Below, in pieces: positions 42,589-50,743 of a DNA stretch of 64,000 nt. This stretch comes from UBA6244 sp041582875 (GTDB lineage Bacteria; Bacteroidota; Bacteroidia; Bacteroidales; F082), in the NCBI GenBank assembly GCA_041582875.1, contig JBFHGX010000001.1:37966-101965 (forward strand), written 5' to 3'. Numbering within the stretch: the first letter of the stretch is position 1; each line of letters begins with the position of its first letter. Position numbers and translations under genes: made by a program. The notes beneath the pieces were generated by a model, which was not told where the DNA came from, searched no databases, and worked only from the letters and a program-made list of their open reading frames with translations.

Positions 42589-44388
42589 TTAGTTGTCGAA
42601 AAGTAAAGCAATAGCAATAGCACCAATACCTGCATGCATACCAATAACTGGTGAAATATCTACAACAGATGCAGGTTCTTTTCCACTGAGTAGCGTCATT
42701 TGGCGGGCAATATTTTCTGCTCCTTCGGGATTGTGAGCATGCAAAACAATAAAGTTCCAAATAGATTTTCCTGTTCCTGTTTTTTGAATGTGCCGAATAA
42801 TTTTCTTCATACTCGATTCCTGACTAAAGGTTTTTCCAAAAAGCATCGATTTACCATCGCTATCCATCGATACAATGGGGGTTAGTCCCAGTAAGTTTGC
42901 AATGATCCCCTTATTACGTGAAACTCGTCCTCCTTTGAGCATGTATTTCAAATCGCGAACTCCTACGAAAATTCGCGTTTCTTTAATCCAAACTTGCAGG
43001 TGATTGACTATATCAGCAATGGGCTGATGGGCTTCAATGGCCTGAGCCGTTTTTAAAACCAAAAGTCCGAGTCCACCTGATAGATTTTTAGAATCGATTA
43101 CATGAACAGGTTTATTGAATTCAACCCGAATTCTTTCTCCAGCCTTCACACTACTTTTAAAAGTGCCACTAAACTGTCCCGAGAGGTGAAGTGCTATAAT
43201 GGCGTCGTAATGCGAAGCTAAATGAGAGTATAGGTTTGTAAAACTACGCTCATTAATTTGTGATGTAGTCGGAAACGTGGACTCAGTTTCGAGCAGTTTA
43301 TAAAAATGTTCAGGATGAATGGTCACCTTATCCAAATAATGGTTGTCGCCAAAATTCAGGTTGATAGGAACCATGTGAATCTGGTAATAATCAAGTAATT
43401 CCTGCGAAAGATCACAGGTTGAATCAGTAACAAGAGCAACATTCCATTTTCGTTTGTTAACGACCTCATGCTGCCGCACCATGTCGTCCACTTTTTGAAA
43501 AGTAATGGTTCCCGTGTCTTTTAACTGATGAAACAATTGAGCAGGCTCATTGGTATGGACATGTATTCTACATGTATCCTCTGAACCTGCCACTACCACT
43601 GAATCACCTGTTTGCGCCAGCATTTCTTTCAACTCCGACTTGCTAATATGGATATTTTTTAAAATGGCTTCTGTACAAAAACGGTGTTCAATTTCCTCGT
43701 CCAACATGTCTTCACTATGAATAAGGCTAATGGGTTCCTGGGTATGCACCATCAAATTTCTAATGTTGCGGTTTTTAATGAAGTCAATAACTCCCTCCAT
43801 AAACAAGACAAATCCTTTGGCGCCTGCATCAACAAAGTGAAATTGGTTGAGCACCTTAAGTTTGGATGTGGTCTCAATCAGCGATCGTTGTAATTCATCT
43901 AAAGAATCGAAAATTAGCTTGGTGAAATCGCTCACTTGTTCTTTTTTACTATCCAAAAAATTCGACCAATCCTTGATGACAGTGAGCATGGTTCCTTCTA
44001 CTGGATTGGCAATAGCTTCATAAATATAGGGAATTGATCTTTTAACGCTTTCAACAAACTCATGAAAAGAAATAATGCGTTTATCGTTTGTTTCTTTACT
44101 TAACCCATATAAGAATTGCGCAAAAATTACTCCGGAATTTCCCCTTGCCCCAATTAAGGCTGCATCAGCAATATTTTCAACCGTAGTCTTGTACGACCGA
44201 TTAGGCTTTATATTATCAATGACGGCACGGATGGTGGAAGCCAAGTTTGTTCCTGTATCTTTGTCCTGTACCGGAAAAACATTTATTCGGTTGATCTCGG
44301 CTTGGTTCTGAAGAATCCTAATTCCTCCCGAAACAAAGGCGTAATACAAAAACCTTCCGTCTATTTGTAAAACTAAAGGGTTCTTCAT
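42589..44388 (-). CDS. DhaL-DegV fusion protein, FakA/FakB-like fatty acid kinase
   Basis: One 599-residue chain combining a kinase and its fatty-acid carrier. Residues 1-205 are the DhaL/DAK2 ATP-binding domain (NRINVFPVQDKDTGTNL with Mg-binding Asp42 and Asp44, GARGNSGVI). Residues about 235-310 match the FakA middle domain (HRFCTEAILKN, GDSVVVAGSEDT, RIHVHTNEP). Residues 316-599 are a full DegV fold (VALVTDSTCDLSQE at the start), as in FakB, which binds the fatty acid. The separate FakA C-terminal domain is replaced by DegV. The expected activity is phosphorylation of exogenous fatty acids to acyl-phosphate, the substrate of PlsY encoded in the same operon. Function is inferred from domains. 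Confidence 0.88.
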   Translation of the reverse strand: MKNPLVLQIDGRFLYYAFVSGGIRILQNQAEINRINVFPVQDKDTGTNLASTIRAVIDNIKPNRSYKTTVENIADAALIGARGNSGVIFAQFLYGLSKETNDKRIISFHEFVESVKRSIPYIYEAIANPVEGTMLTVIKDWSNFLDSKKEQVSDFTKLIFDSLDELQRSLIETTSKLKVLNQFHFVDAGAKGFVLFMEGVIDFIKNRNIRNLMVHTQEPISLIHSEDMLDEEIEHRFCTEAILKNIHISKSELKEMLAQTGDSVVVAGSEDTCRIHVHTNEPAQLFHQLKDTGTITFQKVDDMVRQHEVVNKRKWNVALVTDSTCDLSQELLDYYQIHMVPINLNFGDNHYLDKVTIHPEHFYKLLETESTFPTTSQINERSFTNLYSHLASHYDAIIALHLSGQFSGTFKSSVKAGERIRVEFNKPVHVIDSKNLSGGLGLLVLKTAQAIEAHQPIADIVNHLQVWIKETRIFVGVRDLKYMLKGGRVSRNKGIIANLLGLTPIVSMDSDGKSMLFGKTFSQESSMKKIIRHIQKTGTGKSIWNFIVLHAHNPEGAENIARQMTLLSGKEPASVVDISPVIGMHAGIGAIAIALLFDN

Positions 44389-44433
44389 AGGTTTTGTTTC
44401 TAAAACACTAGTTTTTAGTAGCTATTATGGGTT

Positions 44434-44441
44434 CAAAAATA
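44434..44441 (-). promoter_or_regulatory. -7 promoter box for the FakAB-plsY operon
   Basis: TAttTTTG on the minus strand, 46 bases upstream of the first gene. Confidence 0.6.
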
Positions 44442-44511
44442 CAATTTTTCATCATTAAAAATGATCTAATGTAAAATTATTCTAAATTAGCCAAACAAAC
44501 GATAGATTTAA

Positions 44512-45930
44512 ATGAAAATATTATTAACTGGAGTAACCGGGTATATCGGACAAAGTTTGCTTCCTGTGCTTTTAAAGAAGGGGTATGATGTGGTCTGTTG
44601 TGTGCGTGATAAAAAACGGTTTGATGCATCTAAATATAACACTAATCATTTGTGTGTGGTAGAGGTTAACTTTCTGATTAAAGAAAGTTTACAGGCTATT
44701 CCTGAAGATATCGATGTGGCATTCTATTTGATTCATTCCATGTCGGCAAAAAATGAAGACTTTGAAGTCCTCGAGCAATTGTCTGCTCAAAATTTTAAGG
44801 ATTACATTCAGAGCACTAGTGTTCAGCAAGTAATATACCTTAGCGGGATTGTGAACGATCAGGCTTTGTCGAAACACCTTAAATCACGTAAGGGAGTCGA
44901 AGGGATATTGTCTTCCGGTAGTTTTCATCTGACGACCTTAAGAGCAGGTATCATTTTGGGCTCAGGTAGTGCTTCTTTTGAAATAATCCGAGATTTAGTG
45001 GAGAAACTCCCCATCATGATCACTCCAAAATGGCTGAATACCAAATCACAGCCCATTGCTATACGCAATGTAATTCAATTTTTAACTGGAGTAATCCTGT
45101 TGGAATATAGTTATGATAAAAATTTTGATATTGGCGGACCAGAGGTGATGACCTATAAACAGTTATTGCTTGGTTTTGCCAAAGCCCGTGGACTGAAAAG
45201 GACAATTATCACCGTTCCGGTGATGACTCCAAGACTTTCGTCGTATTGGCTATATTTCGTTACCTCTACGTCTTTTACCTTGGCATCTCATCTGGTTAAA
45301 AGCATGGGAGTGGAAGTCATCTGTGAAGAGAACGATCTGACCGAAAAGCTTAACATTAAATTACTTACTTACAATGAAGCCATTGAGTTAGCGTTTAGCA
45401 GAATTCAAAACGAAGGCATTGGAGCGAGCTGGACGGATGCGCTTTCGAGTCATGCCCTTGATAAAGGAATCTCAGAATTATTGACCGTTCCCACTTTCGG
45501 TTGTTTTATCGATAAAAGAGAGACAAAGGTGACTGACGAGCAAGGCTCATTGGATAAAATCTGGAGTATTGGAGGCGAAAATGGCTGGTACTATGCTGAT
45601 TGGCTATGGGGACTTCGGGGTTTTATCGATAAGCTATTTGGCGGGGTTGGTTTGCGAAGAGGGCGTAAAAATCCTGCCCAAATAGCTACTGGCGATGCCC
45701 TCGATTTTTGGCGCGTCATTTATGCCAATAAACACGATAAAAGATTACTCCTTTATGCCGAAATGAAACTGCCGGGAGAAGCCTGGCTCGAATTCAAAAT
45801 CATAGACAATCAACTCATACAAACAGCCACATTCCGACCATTGGGTCTGGCAGGGAGATTGTATTGGTATGCTGTTTGGCCCTTTCATGGTTTTATTTTC
45901 AAAAACATGCTTAAACAACTGGCAAAATAA
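44512..45930 (+). CDS. NAD(P)-binding SDR-like protein with DUF2867 domain
   Basis: A 472-residue protein in two parts. The first about 290 residues form an atypical short-chain-dehydrogenase Rossmann fold (KILLTGVTGYIGQSLLPVLLKKG with the GxxGxxG loop, FYLIHSMS, VIYLSGIV, LRAGIILGSGS). The remainder is a DUF2867 domain (GGENGWYYADWLWGLRGFIDKL, RPLGLAGRLYWYAVWPFH). Proteins with this layout are annotated as epimerase or complex-I-assembly-like, but none has a clear reaction. It is divergent from the FakAB-plsY operon, which may hint at a membrane or redox role; that link is a guess. Confidence 0.87.
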   Translation: MKILLTGVTGYIGQSLLPVLLKKGYDVVCCVRDKKRFDASKYNTNHLCVVEVNFLIKESLQAIPEDIDVAFYLIHSMSAKNEDFEVLEQLSAQNFKDYIQSTSVQQVIYLSGIVNDQALSKHLKSRKGVEGILSSGSFHLTTLRAGIILGSGSASFEIIRDLVEKLPIMITPKWLNTKSQPIAIRNVIQFLTGVILLEYSYDKNFDIGGPEVMTYKQLLLGFAKARGLKRTIITVPVMTPRLSSYWLYFVTSTSFTLASHLVKSMGVEVICEENDLTEKLNIKLLTYNEAIELAFSRIQNEGIGASWTDALSSHALDKGISELLTVPTFGCFIDKRETKVTDEQGSLDKIWSIGGENGWYYADWLWGLRGFIDKLFGGVGLRRGRKNPAQIATGDALDFWRVIYANKHDKRLLLYAEMKLPGEAWLEFKIIDNQLIQTATFRPLGLAGRLYWYAVWPFHGFIFKNMLKQLAK

Positions 45931-46036
45931 CTGATCTCACACATGGTAGTAATAGGGGTGAATCTCTTTTTTTTATCCGTACTCGGCCAACCTACTCACT
46001 TCTTTTCACACGCTTACTTAAACTAATTATAAATAA

Positions 46037-46056
46037 ATTGGCTCAATCGAGCCAAT
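46037..46056. promoter_or_regulatory. Palindrome over the E2 promoter, possible operator
   Basis: ATTGGCTC-AATC-GAGCCAAT: perfect 8-bp arms with a 4-base spacer. It sits 16 bases upstream of the -7 box at 46073, overlapping the -33 position of the E2 gene promoter. There is no T-run, so a repressor or activator site is more likely than a terminator. Confidence 0.5.
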
Positions 46057-46072
46057 AATTTAAATTATTCCC

Positions 46073-46080
46073 TATTTTTG
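46073..46080 (+). promoter_or_regulatory. -7 promoter box for the E2 gene
   Basis: TAttTTTG, 75 bases before the start codon, with the palindrome at 46037-46056 immediately upstream. Confidence 0.6.
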
Positions 46081-46155
46081 CAACTGCTTCAAATCAGACT
46101 TGAGTCTTTTTAAAACATCTGATTATAAGCATATTAATTTAGTTATTATTTGACC

Positions 46156-47463
46156 ATGGCAAAATTTGAAATAATCATGCCCAAATTGGGCGAAAGTATC
46201 ATTGAAGCAACCATTACGCGTTGGGTTAAAAATATAGGCGAAGCTGTTGAAGAAGATGATTCTTTGGTAGAAATTGCTACCGACAAAGTAGATAGTGAAA
46301 TTCCTAGTCCTGTAGAGGGCGTTTTATCTAAATTGCTCTTCAAAGAGGGTGATGTAGTTCCAGTTGGAACAGTTATCGCTTTAATTGAAATGGACGGTGA
46401 AGGAAGTGAAGAAACAAAAGAGGATACTCCTGTAGTTGAAAAAACCGTTGTTGAAGAAACCAAAGCTGCTCCGGTAGTTACTGAGCCTATTAGCGATGCG
46501 CCCAAAGATTTCTCCGATAGCACACGTTTTTACTCACCGTTAGTCAAGAGTATGGCCAAGGAAGAGAACATCAGCTTGAGCGAATTAGAGAAAATCCCGG
46601 GTTCGGGACATGATAATCGGGTAACCAAAGCTGATGTGGTGAAATTCCTTGAAAACCGCAGTGCTACTCCAGCGGCTCCTGCTGTTGCAACTCCTGCAAA
46701 ATCAGCAGCTCAACCGGTTCAAAAAATGGCGGTTCCCGCAGTAACCTCCGGACAAGGCGACCAAGTAGTTGAAATGGATCGCATGCGCAAGCTTATTGCA
46801 GATCATATGGTGATGTCAAAACAAGTTTCACCACATGTGACTTCTTTTATTGATGCCGATGTTACCAATATTGTTAACTGGCGCAATAAGGTTAAAGATA
46901 GTTTTACGAAACGCGAAGGCGAAAAAATCACCTACACCCCGATTTTCTTTCATGCAGCAGCCCAGGCACTTCGTGAATATCCTCAAATCAATGTTTCACT
47001 GGATGGGTACAATATTATCTACCGCAAGAACATCAATATTGGAATGGCAACCGCTTTACCAAGTGGAAACCTGATCGTACCTGTCATTAAGAATATCGAC
47101 CAGAAAAACATGCTAGGCGTGGTTAAGTCAGTAAACGATTTGGCTGGAAGGGCACGCATAAACAAACTGCAACCTGATGAAATACAAGGAGGTACATTTA
47201 CCATTACCAATTTCGGATCGTTTGACAGTCTTACTGGCACACCTATTATCAATCAACCTCAAGTGGCTATTTTAGGACTAGGGGCCATCAGAAAACAACC
47301 TCGTGTAATTGAAACGCCTGAGGGCGATATGATTGGTATCCGTCATATCATGATCCTTTCTTTGGCATATGATCATCGTATTGTAGACGGCGCTCTAGGT
47401 GGTATGTTTTTGAAACGAATGAAGGAATTGCTTGAAAGTTTCGATCCAAATACGAAAATATAA
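46156..47463 (+). CDS. Dihydrolipoamide acyltransferase (2-oxoacid dehydrogenase E2)
   Basis: Core subunit of a pyruvate- or branched-chain-type 2-oxoacid dehydrogenase complex, moving the acyl group from lipoate to CoA. Residues 1-75 are the lipoyl domain with lipoylated Lys44 (ATDKVDSE). A flexible linker leads to the E3/E1-binding domain at about 124-168 (YSPLVKSMAKEENISLSELEKI, RVTKADVVKFL). After an Ala/Pro-rich linker comes the acyltransferase domain, ending with active-site DHRIVDG. The start is the ATG at 46156; a TTG two codons earlier is also open. E1 and E3 genes are not adjacent, so the substrate is uncertain. It depends on lipoate attachment, for which lplA is present at 58774. 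Confidence 0.94.
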   Translation: MAKFEIIMPKLGESIIEATITRWVKNIGEAVEEDDSLVEIATDKVDSEIPSPVEGVLSKLLFKEGDVVPVGTVIALIEMDGEGSEETKEDTPVVEKTVVEETKAAPVVTEPISDAPKDFSDSTRFYSPLVKSMAKEENISLSELEKIPGSGHDNRVTKADVVKFLENRSATPAAPAVATPAKSAAQPVQKMAVPAVTSGQGDQVVEMDRMRKLIADHMVMSKQVSPHVTSFIDADVTNIVNWRNKVKDSFTKREGEKITYTPIFFHAAAQALREYPQINVSLDGYNIIYRKNINIGMATALPSGNLIVPVIKNIDQKNMLGVVKSVNDLAGRARINKLQPDEIQGGTFTITNFGSFDSLTGTPIINQPQVAILGLGAIRKQPRVIETPEGDMIGIRHIMILSLAYDHRIVDGALGGMFLKRMKELLESFDPNTKI

Positions 47464-47474
47464 TACCGCATTAT

Positions 47475-47506
47475 AAATCGGGGAGTGTTAGCTCCCCGAT
47501 TTTGTT
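47475..47506 (+). terminator. Terminator of the E2 gene
   Basis: AATCGGGGAG / CTCCCCGATT with a 6-base loop and TTGTTT behind, 12 bases after the stop. It overlaps the longest possible frame of the next gene, which supports the later start at 47521. Confidence 0.9.
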
Positions 47507-47520
47507 TAACCAAAATAATT

Positions 47521-48324
47521 ATGGAATTAAACTTGAAAAAACCATTGGCTTTTTTCGATATTGAAGCCACTGGATTAAGTATTGTAAACGATAGAATAGT
47601 AGAACTTTGTATTGTTAAGGTAAATCCCAACGGGAGCCATGAAAGTCATACCTGGCTGCTTAATCCTGATTATCCGGTGAGCCCTGAAGCAGAATCAATT
47701 CATGGTTATAGCAATGAGTTTTTAAAGAACAAGCCTACTTTCAAACAAGTTGCTAAAGAGATTAGTCGTTTTCTGCACAATTGTGATTTGGCAGGCTACA
47801 ATGCTATTAAGTATGACGTTCCTATGTTGGTGGAAGAATTCTTAAGAGCTGATATTGATTTTGATATCAAAAAACGACGTACCATCGATGTTCAGAATAT
47901 TTTCATGAAAATGGAACAACGAACCTTAACAGCTGCTTACAAATTTTATTTGCAACAGGACCTGGAAGATGCACATACTGCCGAAGCAGATACGTTAGCT
48001 ACCTACGAAATCCTTAAAGCACAGCTCGACAAATACGAGAAAACAGTTTTTAAAGACAAAAGTGGTGCTGAATCAATACCCGTGAAAAATGACATGGATG
48101 CGCTGCATGCTTTTTCAACACACCACAGGAATGCTGATTTAATTGGACAGTTTATCTATAATGAAAACAACGAGGAAATCATTAATTTCGGGAAACATAA
48201 AGGTAAAAAAGTTGTCGACGTTTTCCGTGATGAACCCTCCTATTATAATTGGGTGATGAAATCAGATTTTCCCCTGTTTACTAAAAACATGTTGACAAAC
48301 ATTAAATTGAGAATGAACCAATAA
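47521..48324 (+). CDS. 3'-5' exonuclease, ExoX/DnaQ-like
   Basis: A DEDDh-family nuclease of 267 residues. Exo I is FFDIEATGL (with the metal-binding Asp and Glu), Exo II is in LAGYNAIKYDVPML, and Exo III is AHTAEADTLATYEIL with the catalytic His and Asp. The C-terminal about 65 residues (EIINFGKHKGKKVVDVFRDEPSYYNWVMKS) match the small ExoX-like C-terminal domain. It probably trims single-stranded DNA in repair, or RNA. The FAH-family gene follows after 13 bases. Confidence 0.9.
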   Translation: MELNLKKPLAFFDIEATGLSIVNDRIVELCIVKVNPNGSHESHTWLLNPDYPVSPEAESIHGYSNEFLKNKPTFKQVAKEISRFLHNCDLAGYNAIKYDVPMLVEEFLRADIDFDIKKRRTIDVQNIFMKMEQRTLTAAYKFYLQQDLEDAHTAEADTLATYEILKAQLDKYEKTVFKDKSGAESIPVKNDMDALHAFSTHHRNADLIGQFIYNENNEEIINFGKHKGKKVVDVFRDEPSYYNWVMKSDFPLFTKNMLTNIKLRMNQ

Positions 48325-48337
48325 AAATGGAAATGCC

Positions 48338-48949
48338 ATGAAGATTATTTGCATAGGAAGAAATTATGTGGCACATGCCAAAGAATTGAAAAATGAAGTA
48401 CCTACTTCTCCCGTATTCTTTATGAAACCGGATACAGCCTTACTACATAAAAACAGTCCGTTCTTTTATCCCGATTTTACCAAAGATTTGCATTTTGAAA
48501 CGGAAATTGTGGTAAGAATAAATAAAAATGGCCGACATATTGCTCCTGAATTTGCCTGTAACTATTACAATGAAGTATCTGTCGGTATTGATTTTACGGC
48601 ACGTGATCTGCAAAATAAATGCAAATCCAAAGGGCTGCCATGGGAAATGGCCAAAGCCTTTGACCAATCAGCACCTATTGGAAATTTTGTAGAATTATCA
48701 TCACTTGATAATAAGGATGATATTCAGTTTTGGCTGGATATCAATGGGGAACGAAAACAAACCGGCTCAACCCAAAACATGATCTTCAACATCAATGAAA
48801 TCATTGCTTATGTATCCAAATTTGTAACCCTGCGCATGGGCGACTTTATTTTTACAGGAACTCCGGAAGGCGTTGGCCCCACTCGAATAGATGATCATTT
48901 TGAGGCATATATTGAAGGAGAAAAGTTACTTGACTTTAAGGTGAAATAA
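48338..48949 (+). CDS. Fumarylacetoacetate hydrolase family protein (FAHD1-like)
   Basis: A 203-residue single-domain FAH enzyme. Landmarks are FMKPDTALL, the metal ligands in HFETEIVVRI, VGIDFTARDLQNKCKSKGLPWEMAKAFDQSAPIG, and FTGTPEGVGP. This short form resembles FAHD1-type acylpyruvases and oxaloacetate decarboxylases and YcgM rather than tyrosine-degradation FAH. It lies 13 bases after the exonuclease gene and probably shares its transcript; a functional link between the two is not obvious. Confidence 0.92.
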   Translation: MKIICIGRNYVAHAKELKNEVPTSPVFFMKPDTALLHKNSPFFYPDFTKDLHFETEIVVRINKNGRHIAPEFACNYYNEVSVGIDFTARDLQNKCKSKGLPWEMAKAFDQSAPIGNFVELSSLDNKDDIQFWLDINGERKQTGSTQNMIFNINEIIAYVSKFVTLRMGDFIFTGTPEGVGPTRIDDHFEAYIEGEKLLDFKVK

Positions 48950-48957
48950 GCATCTCG

Positions 48958-49773
48958 TTAATAATCAGACCCATCTGGCTCAACCATAGGCAGTTCAAAA
49001 GCATGGGCGAGACTAATTTTCCGATAGTTCGATGGAGGATAAAAGAAATCAGCCGGAATGTTAATTTCCTTTATTGAATTGACTTGCGTAATTATATAAT
49101 CTCCTATAGGTCCAACTTTTATCGATTTTAATATCAGTCCGTTACTCAACAATTCAAGGTATTCATCCGTGTTCAATGTGATACCTTTGTGTGAGTATGG
49201 ATTGATTTGATTACTTAATCTAATAAATTGTTGAATATCTATTTCTTCATAAGGCTTCAGCTCTTGAGTAATCCATATTTTCTCTACCACAATTGTGTCT
49301 CTGACTATATGGTACTCCCGTGCTTTATGTTCACCAATATCCAGAAGGCTATCTGTCCTGTTTAAACCAATTCCACTTGCAATATGGGTAGTGTCAGCAT
49401 GAAGCATTTTCATTTTAATACTGTCGTACATCGATTGAAACTCCGATTGCTGATCAAGGGGAAGACTTAACACGAGAGTTTGAACCTGACTATCATATGC
49501 CTCAATCATTGATAAAGTGAGTTCCTGAGGTGTTCCTTGCCAATAGGCGCGAATAGTAGGAAATATTATTGTAATAAGTCGTTTTTCTAATTGTAAGATG
49601 GTGATTGCAGAAGCTCCCTCAAATCGAATGTGATTTTGTTGGATAAAAGTTGTCTGAAAAGACGTATTTCCGAAGTTGTCAGATATTTGTTCCGAAATAA
49701 CCCATCCTCCTTTACATGAAAATATAGAGGTAAAAAAAATCAATGCCACTGTCAACCACCGTAATTGCTTCAT
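48958..49773 (-). CDS. Lipoprotein of unknown function, DUF4412-like
   Basis: A 271-residue protein with a lipoprotein-type signal (MKQLRWLTVALIFFTSIFSC, Cys20). The mature part opens GGWVISEQISD and continues with alternating beta strands (TTFIQQNHIRFEG, ITILQLEKRLITIIFP), then a helix and more strands. This resembles DUF4412 and LolA-like beta-rich lipoproteins of the phylum, but the match is loose. Function unknown. It converges on the FAH-family gene with 8 bases between. Confidence 0.65.
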   Translation of the reverse strand: MKQLRWLTVALIFFTSIFSCKGGWVISEQISDNFGNTSFQTTFIQQNHIRFEGASAITILQLEKRLITIIFPTIRAYWQGTPQELTLSMIEAYDSQVQTLVLSLPLDQQSEFQSMYDSIKMKMLHADTTHIASGIGLNRTDSLLDIGEHKAREYHIVRDTIVVEKIWITQELKPYEEIDIQQFIRLSNQINPYSHKGITLNTDEYLELLSNGLILKSIKVGPIGDYIITQVNSIKEINIPADFFYPPSNYRKISLAHAFELPMVEPDGSDY

Positions 49774-49879
49774 ATATTGATTTATAGCCCCGATTAGGGT
49801 GCGTTTAATTGTTTATAACCCTGTGGAAAACACAAAATTAAAAATTATCCAGGTACTTTTATTATTGGGAATAAAAATA

Positions 49880-49887
49880 TATTTTTG
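49880..49887 (+). promoter_or_regulatory. -7 promoter box for the anchored TPR gene
   Basis: TAttTTTG, 22 bases before the ATG at 49909. The longer frame's TTG start (49885) falls inside this box, so it is not the real start. Confidence 0.6.
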
Positions 49888-49908
49888 CAGGCTCAAATTG
49901 AAAACACT

Positions 49909-50610
49909 ATGGCCGATAAAAAACACCAAGATGTTAAGGGTGATCAAAGACTTGAAAACATTGAAGAAACCCTGACTAAAACAGAACAATTTATCTTTAA
50001 CAATCAAAAGAATATTTCGGTTGTTGTTATTATTATCATTGCGATAATCGTTGGATATTTTGCCTATAATAAATATTATATGGCTCCCAAAAGCATGGAA
50101 GCATCTAAGCAGATGTTTGCTGCCCAGCGTTACTTTGAATTAGACTCGCTTGACAAAGCGCTATATGGTGACGGTAACAACTTAGGATTTCTTGATATCA
50201 TTGAAGAGTACAGCATGACAAAACCTGGCAATTTGGCCAATTATTATGCCGGAGTTTGTTTCCTTAAGAAAAAGGATTTTAATCAAGCTATCGATTACCT
50301 TGAAGAATTTAGTGGTGATGACCACTTGGTGGGACCCATGGCTACTGGGGCTATTGGAGACGCGAATTTGGAGTTAGGGGATCAAAAAAAGGCAGTTGCA
50401 TTTTATCTAAAAGCTGCCCAACAGGATGATAATGGTTTTACCGCTCCGCTTTTCCTAATGAAAGCTGGTAATGTTTATGAGCTTATGGGAAATTACAGCG
50501 ATGCAGTAAGTACCTATAAACTGATTAAAACAAAATTCGTAAAGAGTAAAGAAGCCCGCAGCATCGATAAGTATATCGCTCGTGCGGAAGCCTTAAACAC
50601 AGGTAAATAG
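49909..50610 (+). CDS. Membrane-anchored tetratricopeptide-repeat protein
   Basis: A 233-residue protein with a charged cytoplasmic N-terminal stretch, one membrane helix at about 36-53 (ISVVVIIIIAIIVGYFAY) and a periplasmic TPR domain (LANYYAGVCFLKKKDFNQAIDYLEEF, MATGAIGDANLELGDQKKAVAFYLKAA, FLMKAGNVYELMGNYSDAVSTY). This layout resembles YfgM, an accessory partner of the SecYEG translocon, and other TPR_21 proteins. The role is inferred from layout only. A strong terminator follows. Confidence 0.82.
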   Translation: MADKKHQDVKGDQRLENIEETLTKTEQFIFNNQKNISVVVIIIIAIIVGYFAYNKYYMAPKSMEASKQMFAAQRYFELDSLDKALYGDGNNLGFLDIIEEYSMTKPGNLANYYAGVCFLKKKDFNQAIDYLEEFSGDDHLVGPMATGAIGDANLELGDQKKAVAFYLKAAQQDDNGFTAPLFLMKAGNVYELMGNYSDAVSTYKLIKTKFVKSKEARSIDKYIARAEALNTGK

Positions 50611-50628
50611 TTTTATTTGTCAAGAATA

Positions 50629-50655
50629 GAAACCCGGCATATGCCGGGTTTTTTT
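50629..50655 (+). terminator. Terminator of the anchored TPR gene
   Basis: AAACCCGGCA / TGCCGGGTTT perfect stem, then a run of T's, 20 bases after the stop. Confidence 0.93.
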
Positions 50656-50743
50656 ATTTTTACCAAGCGATTTACGGGTAAGGGTGGCTTTAACTTCACA
50701 ATAGCGAATACTTTTAGTGACCGGACAAAAAAAATAGAATCAC

